64,000 nt of DNA from an uncultured Bacteroidales bacterium (GCA_944326355.1 CALVDO010000011.1:1-64000), one strand, 5' to 3'. Numbered from the stretch's first letter, positions 31,555-44,116 are shown. Notes: generated by a model not told the origin, from the letters alone. Numbers and translations are program-made.

Positions 31555-34500
31555 ATGGCCTCCACATCAGCCTCCAGAGAAATCAGGATCTTCCTGTCAT
31601 CCACATTCTCCGACATGCAGGAGACTCGCAACTACCTCACCAAGAAGATATTTCCGAAGATAGAGAAAGAATGCTCCGACAGGGGCGTGCGATTCACCGT
31701 GCTCGACCTCAGATGGGGCATCACCGAAAGCGAGTCAAAGACCGGCAAAGTCATTGAGATCTGCATCGACGAGATTAACCGCACCAGGCCGTTCTTCATA
31801 GGGCTCGTGGGCGACAGATACGGATGGATACCGGACGAGGAGGAGATGAGGCGCAACCGCCATCTGGAGGAAAAATACCCTTGGGTACGGGAATACATGA
31901 AGAGAGGGGTCAGCATCACGGAAATGGAGATGCAGTATGGAGTGCTGGACAGCGACATCCCCGTGGAGGCATTCTTCTTCCTGAAGGACGGCAATTCAGA
32001 GACGGGAAGTCAGGAGGAGGCGGCCAAGCTCGCCGCCCTGAAGGCGAAAATCCGAGAAAAGGCGGCGGAGGGAGTCTGCAGCGCGGAGACATATCACTCA
32101 ATCGAGCAGCTTGGACGACTCGTGCACGAAAGACTCATGGCAATGATCGACACAAAGTTTCCTGCCGACATGAAGCTGAGCCCCTTCGACAGGTTCATGC
32201 TCAGGCAGGAGAGCGAGCTTGAAGAATACAGAAACGGCTATATCGACCTCTGCGGCAGGACGGATCACATCGACAGCCTGCTTGGAGACTGCCGCATATT
32301 CCTTGCCGACGAGAGCGGCAGCGGAAAGAGCGCCCTGCTCGCAAACTGCGGCAGAAATGCTGAAATCAGAATCATCAGGACAAACATAAACGACTCCATT
32401 AATTCAGTCGGACAGCTGATGAACATATTGCTCCGCTGTCTCGGACTGACCGACTCCGATCCGTGTGATGCGCGCCGGACGGAGGATACTGCCCCGGACA
32501 TCGCAGCAGTATTCAACGAAAAAGGCTTCTCGGAAGATGTGGTATGGATAATCGACGGTCTCGAAAAGCTGCCTGCTGCAAATATGACCGCTCTGCTGCC
32601 GCTCTTCAAACTGCCCGACCAGGTAAAGACCGTAATCTCGGCCGATGACAAGACTTTCGAGTCACTTCGCGACTATGCCGGAGATTTCACCTGCATCGGC
32701 GTCTCCAGTCTGAACAAGGCTGAGATGGTTCATCTCATCCGCCATACGCTTCAGAGACACGCCAAGAAGCTCACCGCAGAAATGGAGCTGCACATCATGA
32801 GATGCGACTTCCTTTCAAAGCCGTCAATGCTCAAAGTCTTCATCCACGCCCTGGTACAATTCGGTATATTTGAAGAGCTGGACTCATTCATCCACAGGCT
32901 GACGGGAGCAGGCTCGGAGACAGAATTCATGGGCAAGATTCTCGAAATAGCGGAAGACGACTTCGGCAGGGAGGACATTGAGCATCTTCTGGGCACTCTG
33001 GCCTGTGCCTCATGCGGCCTCAACGAAAAGCAGATTATGGAAAAATGGAATTACACTCCCCTCGCCTGGTCTGCCCTGTACAGTGCCGTAGAAGTGTTCA
33101 TATACAGGCAGAACGGCTGCATAATTCTCCGCAGCGGTTTCCGGAGCTTCGTAAAAGACCGCTACCTTGCCGACCCTTCCGCGGCCTCCTCGGCCCGGAA
33201 CACCACCGTCAGTCTGCTGCGGGAAGAGATGTGCACTGCCCGTAGAGAGCTCTTCAGCCGCCGCAGCGGAATGTCCTTAACGGACAGGATGATTATGAAA
33301 ATCTGGGGTATCTGGCTGACGGACAAGGACATCAGCAGAAGCTGCAACATATTTCGAGAGATTGTGCTGCTACTCATTGATTCAGGGCAATGGAAGCTTG
33401 CCGCCGATGTGCTCGTTTCCGAGAATCTGGTCTTCAGCATGGACTGCTTCCGAGGTTACGAATACTTCTCAGTGCTGCACGGCTTACTCTCGCACGGCTT
33501 CAATCCCTGCCGTCTGTTTACATTCAGAGACATGCTGCTGTTCTCCATGATCGGTAAAGACGAATCTGCGCAGATGCTGTGGAGCATGTTTACAAATCTG
33601 TCCAGAGCCTCGGCTGACATCCTCCCGAAACTTCGGAGACACTTCTCGAGGATGCCTCTGGGAAAAGATTTCAAGCGAAGAATCCTGAGTGTGCTGGACG
33701 AATGCTTCACAGGCTCCGGCACTGATGTAGACACCACAGACTTCGAGGATAGCTGGATTCCGGGAAAAGACGATACAGACCTGTCGAGACTGGCTGTTTT
33801 CTTCGACAGAATTGTAGTAATGGAAAACCTTGAGCATGTGAAGAAGATACTTCAGAAGTCGGAGGAAATGACCAAGTCGCTTCCGGACAACGCCATGACG
33901 AAGACTTTTTTCATGATGTTCATCCCGATATGTCTTCTACGGCTCGGCAAGACGGATGAAGCCAGGGAACAATACGGCAGGCTGCTGGACAACTGCGAGT
34001 CGGATCCGGCCATATTCGCCATGCTGAGATTTGAGTTTGCATTCACTGAGAAAGACTGGAAGTTGTGCCGTGAAACAGCCGAAGAGGTCCGGCATATGGC
34101 GGGAATCTTAACCGGAGAGATGAAAAACGGAGGTCGGATGAGATATCTGCGGATGCTTACGGCCATCGGCGAGTCCTGGTCTTACGACGGCTACGACAGA
34201 GACAGGCTGATACAGGAATATCGTGATGCATGCGCAGACAATGCCGGTTTCCTGTCCTACTTTGCCGACTGGCTGTCCGTCAAAAACCTGTATATCGCAG
34301 CGGCACAAGTCTACGGAATCGCCTCTGAAGTATCGGAGACTGAGATACTCAAAGGATATTACCAATATAAAAAAGGGAAAATTCTGCAAAGAGAAGCCAG
34401 GACACGATACAACATAGCTTGGACACAATCACAATACGACAGAGATATGAGACGGACGCTCATGCAGTCGGCCGGCACGGCGATGGAAGAGGCGGTAGGT

Positions 34501-36864
34501 CACTTTCAGACTGCAGGAGAAGAGGGTCGGGAATGGGTTGGCGACTCTCTTGATCAGGCCGGAATATGCTTCACTGAAGCCGGAGAGACGGACAAGGCCA
34601 TAGAAATCATCCGCCGCAGGCTACAGGTCTCAAAACAGATGGAAAACAAGGCAAACGGCGGAGAAATTGCCGCCTCATATAATTACGCGGCAATCCTGTG
34701 CCATAGTCTCTGTACAGCAAAAGACATAGCAGAAACTGCTGAACTGAAGGAGATTGCCGCAATAGGATGCGACACGATGATCAAGGTCCTACAGAACGCT
34801 CCCGACGAAATCACCTACCTGAAGAATCTCGTGACCATCATGGTTGACGTCAAAGCCAACGGACTCCTCTCGACAGACAGGCTAGGCGATGTCACAGGCC
34901 GACTGGAGACCATGCTCATCAGTAAGGACGGCACTTCGGCAGCAGGCAGGCACAAAGAGAGCGGCGGCTCACCAGAAGCCGGTGTCCTGGACTCGCTTCC
35001 GGCTGAAACAGCAGACAGGCTGTTCAGTCTTGCCTGTGTGACACGCCGCGGAATCCTCGCCGGCAGACTTATGAAGAATGCAGTCGCCACCGGACATAAA
35101 ATCAATGGCAGGGAAGACGAATGGAACATCGGGCTCGTCGACATCTGCTCTGATGACCCGGGAAAAGTCCGGCAAGGCGCATCTGCGGTCACAGATACTC
35201 TGCTGAGCATCTATGAAAAGAACCCGCTGCAGCAGTGGTGGGACGAAGTCCCGCCCGAGACAGGCCGTCCTATGGTAAAAAGCCTCTGCCGGGAAAGAGG
35301 AACAGATGGTCTTCTCCTGCTCTGGTGCATAGCCAGATGCGAAAAGAACGATGCTGAAGCTGACGCCATCCGGGATAAGATAAGGGACATCGTCACTTCA
35401 CCAGCCCGCATAAAAAATACAATGTCGTCACTTCCTTCCGGTGACTCGGATATCGATGTCGAAAAGACGGATGACGAGGAGATGGATCTCCTCGACCGCT
35501 TCCTCATCCTCCATATTCATTATCAAGCATTCACAATGGAAGAATTCATTGTGTTTCAAACCCGTACCTGTCGTGACTGGCGCCCGGACCTCTTTCCCGA
35601 GACTGAGATATGCTCCTCCTGTCTTCGGCTCTGCATAGAGGAAACCGACTGGGATCACGGACATCCTTTCCTATATAAATTCATAGCAGAGACCATAAAG
35701 GGAAGCGTGAATCCGGCAGAGACGCTGCTCACATTCATAGAAAACATCTCAAGCCCACAGGAAGAGACATTCAGAATCCTGATGCAGCAGAAATTCAATG
35801 CGCGGACGCAATGGGTCATAGAGACAGTCATGATTCCGGCAGGACTTCTTGACACGGGAGAGATGACACTCGACGATGTGCAGATGCAGCGTCTGAGAAC
35901 AGGCATAGGAGCTTGTCTGAAGATGCTGACAGATGATCCGGAGGCGGATTCATACGATCTCAGGCGGCTGCATGAAGTGTGCATGAGGTACGGACTTACA
36001 CCGGACACGAAGATTCTCTCCGCCCTGCTTGAGGATGCTCATGGAGAGGAATTCATCGCATTGGTCAGGAAAATGGAGACAGACGGCTACGAGCCGGACG
36101 CGGATATACTCGGGCGCATCGTCAGTGAAGACCTCCGCAATGGTGACATCGCCGGAGCCGCCGAGGATTTCGAGCGGTTCCGCCTGAAGGCAGCCGACGA
36201 CGAAAGCTATAGTACCGCCGTCGCATTTCTCCGGGGACTGCTTGAGACAGCCAGGGGAGAATACGAAAAGGGCTACGTCTCATTCACAGAGGTTGACAGA
36301 GCCTCCGAAGATGATGACAGGCCGGAACACTGCATCAGGATATGGGGGAACATAGATGACTTCGACATCTGCCTATACTTCCACCTTTTCGTCTGCGCAG
36401 CCTATTCGGGACGTCATACCGAAGCACTTGAACTGGCTCCAAAAGTCTTCAGATACAGAACTTGCGATTATTCTTGGGATATAGACAGTCTGCCGACTTG
36501 CCTTCTCCTGCTCAAGAACGGACTTTACGATGATGCTGCCATCCTATATGCAAGCAAGATAAACAATAACATTGAGAACGGGATAGATGTCGTCAAAGAG
36601 ATGATGTCGGAAGATGCCGATCCGGACAAGGATGACATCTCGTACACATTCTTTGAAACGACATACATCAGAGCAATCCTCATGCTGATACACATTGAGA
36701 AGGCCGTCCATGCCGCCTCAGCCGGAGAGCCTCAGGCAAAGCTTGTGCTGTCAATTGCAAAAGGACTCATGCGCGGATGGCTGCCTCCGATGTGCGCCTT
36801 TGAGTACGACAAGGCCAAGACTCTCATTTATGGGACTGACCTCGGGAATCCGGAGCATGAATGA
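31555..36864 (+). CDS. Giant DUF4062-STAND NTPase with repeat-rich C-terminus
   Basis: 1769 residues. The N-terminal 100 residues are a DUF4062 domain as in TEP1/NPHP3-like proteins: REIRIFLSSTFSDMQETRNY, LDLRWGITESES, FFIGLVGDRYGWIPD. An AAA/STAND ATPase follows: P-loop ESGSGKSALL (about 253-262), Walker B-like VVWIIDGLEKL (about 330) and a helical lid. The remaining roughly 1200 residues are helical, TPR/PPR-like repeats, e.g. KKILQKSEEMTKSL and EYEKGYVSF. STAND proteins act as switches that oligomerise after the repeat region meets a trigger; many are antiphage sensors. It is a single-gene unit, divergent from the dehydrogenase. No toxin-like effector other than DUF4062 is seen. The ATG at 31555 gives MASTSASREIRIF. 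A defence role is inference. Confidence 0.85.
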   Translation: MASTSASREIRIFLSSTFSDMQETRNYLTKKIFPKIEKECSDRGVRFTVLDLRWGITESESKTGKVIEICIDEINRTRPFFIGLVGDRYGWIPDEEEMRRNRHLEEKYPWVREYMKRGVSITEMEMQYGVLDSDIPVEAFFFLKDGNSETGSQEEAAKLAALKAKIREKAAEGVCSAETYHSIEQLGRLVHERLMAMIDTKFPADMKLSPFDRFMLRQESELEEYRNGYIDLCGRTDHIDSLLGDCRIFLADESGSGKSALLANCGRNAEIRIIRTNINDSINSVGQLMNILLRCLGLTDSDPCDARRTEDTAPDIAAVFNEKGFSEDVVWIIDGLEKLPAANMTALLPLFKLPDQVKTVISADDKTFESLRDYAGDFTCIGVSSLNKAEMVHLIRHTLQRHAKKLTAEMELHIMRCDFLSKPSMLKVFIHALVQFGIFEELDSFIHRLTGAGSETEFMGKILEIAEDDFGREDIEHLLGTLACASCGLNEKQIMEKWNYTPLAWSALYSAVEVFIYRQNGCIILRSGFRSFVKDRYLADPSAASSARNTTVSLLREEMCTARRELFSRRSGMSLTDRMIMKIWGIWLTDKDISRSCNIFREIVLLLIDSGQWKLAADVLVSENLVFSMDCFRGYEYFSVLHGLLSHGFNPCRLFTFRDMLLFSMIGKDESAQMLWSMFTNLSRASADILPKLRRHFSRMPLGKDFKRRILSVLDECFTGSGTDVDTTDFEDSWIPGKDDTDLSRLAVFFDRIVVMENLEHVKKILQKSEEMTKSLPDNAMTKTFFMMFIPICLLRLGKTDEAREQYGRLLDNCESDPAIFAMLRFEFAFTEKDWKLCRETAEEVRHMAGILTGEMKNGGRMRYLRMLTAIGESWSYDGYDRDRLIQEYRDACADNAGFLSYFADWLSVKNLYIAAAQVYGIASEVSETEILKGYYQYKKGKILQREARTRYNIAWTQSQYDRDMRRTLMQSAGTAMEEAVGHFQTAGEEGREWVGDSLDQAGICFTEAGETDKAIEIIRRRLQVSKQMENKANGGEIAASYNYAAILCHSLCTAKDIAETAELKEIAAIGCDTMIKVLQNAPDEITYLKNLVTIMVDVKANGLLSTDRLGDVTGRLETMLISKDGTSAAGRHKESGGSPEAGVLDSLPAETADRLFSLACVTRRGILAGRLMKNAVATGHKINGREDEWNIGLVDICSDDPGKVRQGASAVTDTLLSIYEKNPLQQWWDEVPPETGRPMVKSLCRERGTDGLLLLWCIARCEKNDAEADAIRDKIRDIVTSPARIKNTMSSLPSGDSDIDVEKTDDEEMDLLDRFLILHIHYQAFTMEEFIVFQTRTCRDWRPDLFPETEICSSCLRLCIEETDWDHGHPFLYKFIAETIKGSVNPAETLLTFIENISSPQEETFRILMQQKFNARTQWVIETVMIPAGLLDTGEMTLDDVQMQRLRTGIGACLKMLTDDPEADSYDLRRLHEVCMRYGLTPDTKILSALLEDAHGEEFIALVRKMETDGYEPDADILGRIVSEDLRNGDIAGAAEDFERFRLKAADDESYSTAVAFLRGLLETARGEYEKGYVSFTEVDRASEDDDRPEHCIRIWGNIDDFDICLYFHLFVCAAYSGRHTEALELAPKVFRYRTCDYSWDIDSLPTCLLLLKNGLYDDAAILYASKINNNIENGIDVVKEMMSEDADPDKDDISYTFFETTYIRAILMLIHIEKAVHAASAGEPQAKLVLSIAKGLMRGWLPPMCAFEYDKAKTLIYGTDLGNPEHE

Positions 36865-37952
36865 CGGACATGACAGAATCTTAATTTTCACAATACAAGA
36901 AATTTTTAACTATATGGACACGAAAACATTTGTAAATCAATTCAGGGAAGCGTTCGGCGAGGCTGCCCGGCTTCCGCTTATATTCGGATGGAGCGACACT
37001 CCGGCGGCTGACACCGCAAAAGAGCCCGGATGCCTCTTCAAATATCTCAGACACGCCTTTGACGGCATCCCCGTCAGCATCAGCGCTGACAACCTCACCT
37101 GCGGAGGAGGCAGATTCTATACGGGCTTCTCCCCGATGCCCGAACATGTGCCGACTTTCGTCTCGGAAAAGGAGAAATACAAGGAGTCGCCGGAAAAGGT
37201 GCTGGAATGCATCGGACTGATGGACGTCAGGAAGGCCCCGGGGAAATGGCTCAACTTCATCAGAGCGGACCTCGCGGAGACCTTCGAAGGAATGACGGGG
37301 CTCCTGTTCATCGACATGCCGGACGTGATCTCCGGCCTCTGCGCCTGGGCATTCTACGACAGCAATGATCCTGAGACAGTATGCCTCAGATTCGGCTCCG
37401 GATGTGCATCGGCTGTGTCATACGCGCTGAAAGAGAACGAGGACAACGGCTTCAGGACATTCGTAGGACTCACCGACCCGTCCGCAAGAATATGGTTCGG
37501 GGCGGACGACCTCAGCTTCGCGATTCCGGCAAGCCGCTTCAGGACGATGGCCGGGACGCTCTCCCGCAGCTGCCTCTTCGACACGAACGGATGGAACAGG
37601 ATCAGGGCAAGGCTCAACTCAGTGCGCCGCGCCATTCCGTCATGGGCTGAAGAGATGAACTGCGCCATCACCGTCTGCGACACCGAAGGCGTCATCCTCT
37701 ACATGAACGCCGCATCGCGGAAAGTCTACGAAAAGCACGGCAATCTAATAGGCAAGAACCTGATGGACTGCCACAGCGAGCGCTCCAGGGCCATCATCCG
37801 CAGCCTCCTCGAGACGGGCGGACAGAACGCATACACCATTGAAAAGGGACAGGTCCGCAAATTCATCTACCAGAGCGCATGGAAGGAAGACGGCAGGGTG
37901 ATGGGCCTGTGCGAGATCTCGATGGTCATCCCGGCGGCTCTCCCCCACTATG

Positions 37953-40045
<2,093 letters not shown>

Positions 40046-40076
40046 TTAAGAAACGGAAGCATCGGAAGGCTCATGA

Positions 40077-40084
40077 TAATTTTG
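40077..40084 (+). promoter_or_regulatory. -7 promoter box for the second MFS gene
   Basis: TAATTTTG matches TAnnTTTG 33 bases before the ATG at 40118. A GGAGGAGA ribosome-binding site follows. Confidence 0.5.
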
Positions 40085-40117
40085 CGCCCGGAAAAAAATC
40101 AGACGGAGGAGACGGAA

Positions 40118-41326
40118 ATGAAACTGAGACGCACTGATTCGAGAATATTCGTCCTGATATTTCTGGGAGCGCTGAGCGCTTTCGGGCCGTTCGTCATGGA
40201 CATGTATCTGCCTACACTTCCGGAAATGACGGAATATTTCGGCACAAGCCCGTCGATGGTGCAGCTCGGGCTCACGACGAGCATGATCGGCCTTGCCATC
40301 GGACAGCTCATTTTCGGGCCTCTGAGCGACCGCTACGGAAGGCGCAGACCGCTCATTGCCGCGATGTCGCTGTTTCTGGCCGCCACGGCGGGCTGCATCT
40401 TCGCCAGCACGATATCACAGTTCGTGGCGATGAGGCTCGTACAGGGCATAGCCGGCTCTGGCGGAGTAGTGCTCTCAAGGTCAATCGCCTCCGACAAATA
40501 TTCCGCCAGAGAGCTGGCGACCGTGCTCGGACTCATAGGCGCGATCAACGGCATCGCCACAGTGGCCGCCCCAATCGCGGGAGGCGTGGCCGCCCTGCTC
40601 GGCGGATGGAAGGGCATCTTCTGGTGCCTGATGATCATAGGCGCGACGCTTCTCGCGGGAAGCATAAGGATGCGAGAGTCCCTGTCAGGCTCAAAAATGA
40701 AGAAGAACGGCAGAGAGGCCTTCTTCGGAGGGTTCAGAGAGGTGCTCGGCAACAGGATGTTCATCCTGCGCGTCCTCCAGTACGGCTTCACGCTGGCGGT
40801 GATCTTCGTCAACGTGTCCTCAGCCCCGTTCATCATGCAGGAACATTTCGGCATCTCCCAGATGAGCTTCAGCCTCGTCTTCGGAGTCAATGCCGTGGCT
40901 ATGGCGGTAACGACCGCTCTCGCGACGAGATTCAGGACTATGGAGAAGGCCCTGCAGGTCTCGGCCGACGGAATGCTCGCCGTAGGCATCGTCCTCTGCG
41001 CCGCCCTCATGCTCGGCTGCGGCTTCTGGATATATGAGACCCTGCTCTTCCTCCTCCTGTCAATGGCGGGAATGGCATTCACGGCGTCAAACGCCCTCGC
41101 GATGCAGAGCGAGAAGGACAACGCCGGCATAGCCTCAGCCCTGCTCGGCACTGCCGGCTATGCTCTCGGCGGCATCGTCTCCCCTCTTGCGAGCATCGGC
41201 GACATGAGGATCACGGCCGGTGTCCTGTTCCTCATATTCTCAGCCCTCACCTTTCTCTGCACGCGTCTCGCGGATTCCGGCAGACTCGTCCGTAAGGAGG
41301 GTTATCTTCTCAGTAAAAATGGTTGA
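40118..41326 (+). CDS. Bcr/CflA-type MFS drug transporter
   Basis: The 402-residue inner-membrane protein has 12 TM segments and exports drugs or small metabolites with protons. The first helix pair FLGALSAFGPFVMDMYLPTLP, loop GPLSDRYGRRRPL and TM4-5 VQGIAGSGGVVLSRSIASD are diagnostic. It is intact, unlike its paralog at 16401-17864, with which it shares long stretches. ATG 40118 (MKLRRTDSRIF) follows GGAGGAGA at seven bases; upstream in-frame codons are disregarded. Its stop overlaps the -33 box of the next gene. The neighbouring AraC genes may control it. Confidence 0.93.
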   Translation: MKLRRTDSRIFVLIFLGALSAFGPFVMDMYLPTLPEMTEYFGTSPSMVQLGLTTSMIGLAIGQLIFGPLSDRYGRRRPLIAAMSLFLAATAGCIFASTISQFVAMRLVQGIAGSGGVVLSRSIASDKYSARELATVLGLIGAINGIATVAAPIAGGVAALLGGWKGIFWCLMIIGATLLAGSIRMRESLSGSKMKKNGREAFFGGFREVLGNRMFILRVLQYGFTLAVIFVNVSSAPFIMQEHFGISQMSFSLVFGVNAVAMAVTTALATRFRTMEKALQVSADGMLAVGIVLCAALMLGCGFWIYETLLFLLLSMAGMAFTASNALAMQSEKDNAGIASALLGTAGYALGGIVSPLASIGDMRITAGVLFLIFSALTFLCTRLADSGRLVRKEGYLLSKNG

Positions 41327-41354
41327 CGAATTAGTGTGCATTTCATTACCTTTG
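41323..41354 (+). promoter_or_regulatory. Promoter for the tandem araC genes
   Basis: TTG (41323-41325), 21 bases, TACCTTTG (41347-41354): -33 and -7 boxes at the expected spacing. The start codon follows at 41374. Confidence 0.75.
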
Positions 41355-41373
41355 CCGATGAAAATCAAAGGAA

Positions 41374-42303
41374 ATGGACAACAGCATTTATGTCATTGAC
41401 AGCATAGACAGATACAACAGCCTCTACGGATTCGAGACTCTGCATCCTATGGTGGGCGTCGTGGACTTCAATCACGCCCTGCGCGCGCCTGAGAAGATCC
41501 GCTTCCTGTACGGAGTCTACGCAGTATTCCTCAAAATGGTGAAAGGCTGCGAAATACGCTACGGCAGGCAGACCTACGACTATCAGGAGGGCACGATTGT
41601 GTGCTTCGCTCCCGGACAGTCGGTGGAGGTGACGATGAACTCGGCCGAACCGCAGACCGACGTGCTCGGTCTTCTCTTCCATCCCGATCTGATAAAGGGC
41701 ACGTCCCTGGGCAGAAACATCAGGAGATACGGCTTTTTCTCATACAGCTCCAACGAGGCCCTGCACGTGTCTGAGCAGGAGAAGACGCTTTTCATGGACA
41801 GCCTGAGGACCATCCGCACCGAGCTTGAGCACTCTGTCGACAAGCACAGCCGCACTCTGCTCTCGATGCACATTGAGCTTCTTCTCGAATACTGCCTGAG
41901 ATTCTACGACAGGCAGTTCATCACCCGCGACAAGGTGTGCCGCGACGCCATCGTCAGGTTCGAGAGCCTCCTCGACGAATATTTCGACGGGAACAACGCC
42001 GAGGAATCGGGTCTGCCCACCGTCAAGTACTTCGCCGACAAGCTGTGCCTCTCGGCCAACTATTTCGGGGACATGGTCAAGAAGGAGACTGGCATGACGC
42101 CTCAGGAACACATCCAGTCCAAGATTATAGACTTGGCCAAGGAGCGCATCATGGAGTCCGACAGGACGGTCAGCGAAGTGGCCTACAGCCTCGGCTTCCA
42201 GTATCCCCAGCATCTCTGCAGGCTCTTCAAGAAACGCGTGGGATGCACACCTAACAGTTACAGGTCTCAAGGCCCCGCAAGGCATGACGGAGGAAATTCT
42301 TGA
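41374..42303 (+). CDS. AraC-family transcriptional regulator (tandem copy 1)
   Basis: The 309-residue protein has a cupin-like N-terminal half (EIRYGRQTYDYQEGTIVCF) and a C-terminal DNA-binding pair: LPTVKYFADKLCLSANYF and RTVSEVAYSLGFQYPQHL, then CRLFKKRVGCTPNSYRS, all well preserved. It is driven by its own promoter at 41323-41354. Its end overlaps the next araC by 20 bases. The middle parts of the two proteins match strongly (e.g. VDKHSRTLLSMHIELLLEY against IDTHSRTLVSRLIELLLDY), so they arose by duplication. Confidence 0.92.
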   Translation: MDNSIYVIDSIDRYNSLYGFETLHPMVGVVDFNHALRAPEKIRFLYGVYAVFLKMVKGCEIRYGRQTYDYQEGTIVCFAPGQSVEVTMNSAEPQTDVLGLLFHPDLIKGTSLGRNIRRYGFFSYSSNEALHVSEQEKTLFMDSLRTIRTELEHSVDKHSRTLLSMHIELLLEYCLRFYDRQFITRDKVCRDAIVRFESLLDEYFDGNNAEESGLPTVKYFADKLCLSANYFGDMVKKETGMTPQEHIQSKIIDLAKERIMESDRTVSEVAYSLGFQYPQHLCRLFKKRVGCTPNSYRSQGPARHDGGNS

Positions 42304-43186
42304 CATAAAGACGGTCAACGAGTGCAACAGATGCCTCGGAGGCAGCCCGGTACACCCTCAGGCCGCAATGATCCGCCTCGACAATCCGGAGCTCTCAGTT
42401 GAGAGTTCCGTCAAATTCGAATTCTACGCGATCATGCTCATTGAGGACAGCAAGTGCGACTGCAGGTGCTGCGGAAGGAGACACTACGACTTCTCTGACG
42501 CCACGATGGTGTTCCTCAAGCCAGGAGAGATATTCAGGATGGATACCGAGAACACCCTCCCGAGACGCGGACGGCTGCTCGCGTTCCATCCGGACCTGCT
42601 CTGCACGACGGCGCTGGACCGGCACATGAGCGACTACACTTTCTTCTCCTACCGCAAGGAGGAAGCCCTTCACCTGTCCACGAAAGAAAAGGAAATCGCG
42701 ATGAAATATCTCGAGGACATAGACGAGGAGCTGCACCACGACATCGACACCCACAGCCGCACCCTCGTGTCAAGACTCATCGAGCTCCTGCTGGACTACT
42801 GCTCTCGCTTCTACGAAAGGCAGTTCATCACGCGTGAGGACAAGAACAGGGTGATAATCGGGAAAGTGGACGAGATCATCGGCAGGAGCATCAGTTCCGG
42901 ACGTCTTGCCGAAACGGGCTTTCCTCCTGAAGAGGCCTGTGCCGCAAGCGTCAATCTGTCGCCGGCATATTTCAGCGACCTTCTAAGATTCGAGACCGGC
43001 AAGACCTACCGGGAATACTGCGCCCTGAAGCAGCTTTCCGCCGCCAAGAAGCTTCTGACCGAAGGTGAGATGACCCCGACAGAAATCGCCTTCCGGCTCG
43101 GCTACGAAAGCGTCAGACAGTTCTCCTTCATCTTCAGGAAACTCACCGGCCGCCTCCCGTCCGAATACCGCTGCTCCCGCAACTGA
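42284..43186 (+). CDS. AraC-family transcriptional regulator (tandem copy 2)
   Basis: The 300-residue paralog of the preceding gene is translated from ATG 42284 inside its 3' end. The N-terminal ligand domain is more divergent and Cys-rich (CDCRCCGRRHYDF), which could bind metal or sense thiol stress; this is a guess. The first helix-turn-helix (FPPEEACAASVNLSPAYF) has drifted, with a sequence less like its sister, while the second (MTPTEIAFRLGYESVRQF) is canonical. The tail is RKLTGRLPSEYRCSRN. The two may heterodimerise or act in a cascade. Confidence 0.9.
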   Translation: MTEEILDIKTVNECNRCLGGSPVHPQAAMIRLDNPELSVESSVKFEFYAIMLIEDSKCDCRCCGRRHYDFSDATMVFLKPGEIFRMDTENTLPRRGRLLAFHPDLLCTTALDRHMSDYTFFSYRKEEALHLSTKEKEIAMKYLEDIDEELHHDIDTHSRTLVSRLIELLLDYCSRFYERQFITREDKNRVIIGKVDEIIGRSISSGRLAETGFPPEEACAASVNLSPAYFSDLLRFETGKTYREYCALKQLSAAKKLLTEGEMTPTEIAFRLGYESVRQFSFIFRKLTGRLPSEYRCSRN

Positions 43187-43207
43187 CCCTGCCGCCGGGC
43201 CGACAGG

Positions 43208-44116
43208 CTATGGCAAGAGTCCAGAGGCAGAGACTGCGGCAGCATACACTGCGGCGGCGACATCGGCGATGAGAGCCTCGCACCGGGCCATATCGCAGGC
43301 GGCATCTGACACGAAAACGGCAAGGAAGAGACACCTTCCGTCAGGGAGCACCACAGCCCCCGTATCATTCACGGCGATGATCCTCCCGTCCGGAAGGGCG
43401 TCGCCTGTGCCTGTCTTATGCGCAATGGCCGCAGCTCTGCCCATGATATGGGCCGGAATGCGTCCACGGCCGGTATCACACTGCGTCATAGTGTCCCAGA
43501 TGAAGCGCGTGTACTCGTCATCATCCCTCATTTGCCAGAACTTCTCCATCAGACGCGCCGCAGACATAGGCGTGGAGACATTATGGTAGCAGTTCATCAG
43601 ATCCTCGTGCATCATGGCCTCGTTGCACTCGATGGTGAAGCCTCCGATGCCGAGAGACTCCACATATTGCTGCACCGGCCCTACGCCGAGAGTTTTTCTG
43701 AAGAGGATGTCGCAGGCGTTGTTGTCGCTGCTGACGAGAGTATAGGTCATAAGCTCTGCGTAAGAGAAGCTCCCGCCCTCAGGGTGGGCATCCCGCAGCG
43801 GGCTCCAAGTATTCTCCTCCAGATCTCCGGGAGCCACCTCGACCTTCTCCGTAAGCGGAATTCCCCTATGTCTCAGCCAGTCGCACACTGCCAGAGCCTG
43901 ATGGAACTTGAATACGCTCATCAGGGGAAAATCCCGGTCTCCATTGAGAGTCAGCGTGTCTCCGTCAGGAAATATCACCGCCACCCCGACTCCGGCATCA
44001 ACCCCGCCCGCAAGAGCCGCGATCTCAGCCCGCAGCCCCGTGCGGTCTGCCGCCGTCAGGACGACCGGCGTCAGGACAAGTGCCATGACGGCACAAAGCG
44101 ATTTCATTTTCTTCAT
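43208..44116 (-). CDS. Class A beta-lactamase, subclass A2-like
   Basis: The 302-residue exported serine enzyme hydrolyses beta-lactams in the periplasm. Leader MKKMKSLCAVMALVLTPVVL. Motifs: S67-V-F-K70 (active-site SxxK), S130-D-N, E166 in IECNEAMMHED and K234-T-G. Position 170 is His, as in PER-type enzymes, rather than Asn. SVFKFHQALAV and VSSDNNACDILF resemble the CfxA/CblA/PER group typical of Bacteroidota. It starts at ATG 44116. It has a good promoter at 44142-44172. No mobile-element sign is adjacent, so it is probably chromosomal. The spectrum cannot be read from sequence alone. Confidence 0.93.
   Translation of the reverse strand: MKKMKSLCAVMALVLTPVVLTAADRTGLRAEIAALAGGVDAGVGVAVIFPDGDTLTLNGDRDFPLMSVFKFHQALAVCDWLRHRGIPLTEKVEVAPGDLEENTWSPLRDAHPEGGSFSYAELMTYTLVSSDNNACDILFRKTLGVGPVQQYVESLGIGGFTIECNEAMMHEDLMNCYHNVSTPMSAARLMEKFWQMRDDDEYTRFIWDTMTQCDTGRGRIPAHIMGRAAAIAHKTGTGDALPDGRIIAVNDTGAVVLPDGRCLFLAVFVSDAACDMARCEALIADVAAAVYAAAVSASGLLP

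Noticed and set aside
36695-36913. N-terminal extension of the DUF169-PAS protein
   Set aside because: These codons lie inside the STAND gene in another frame and are not domain-like; ATG 36914 fits DUF169 starts.
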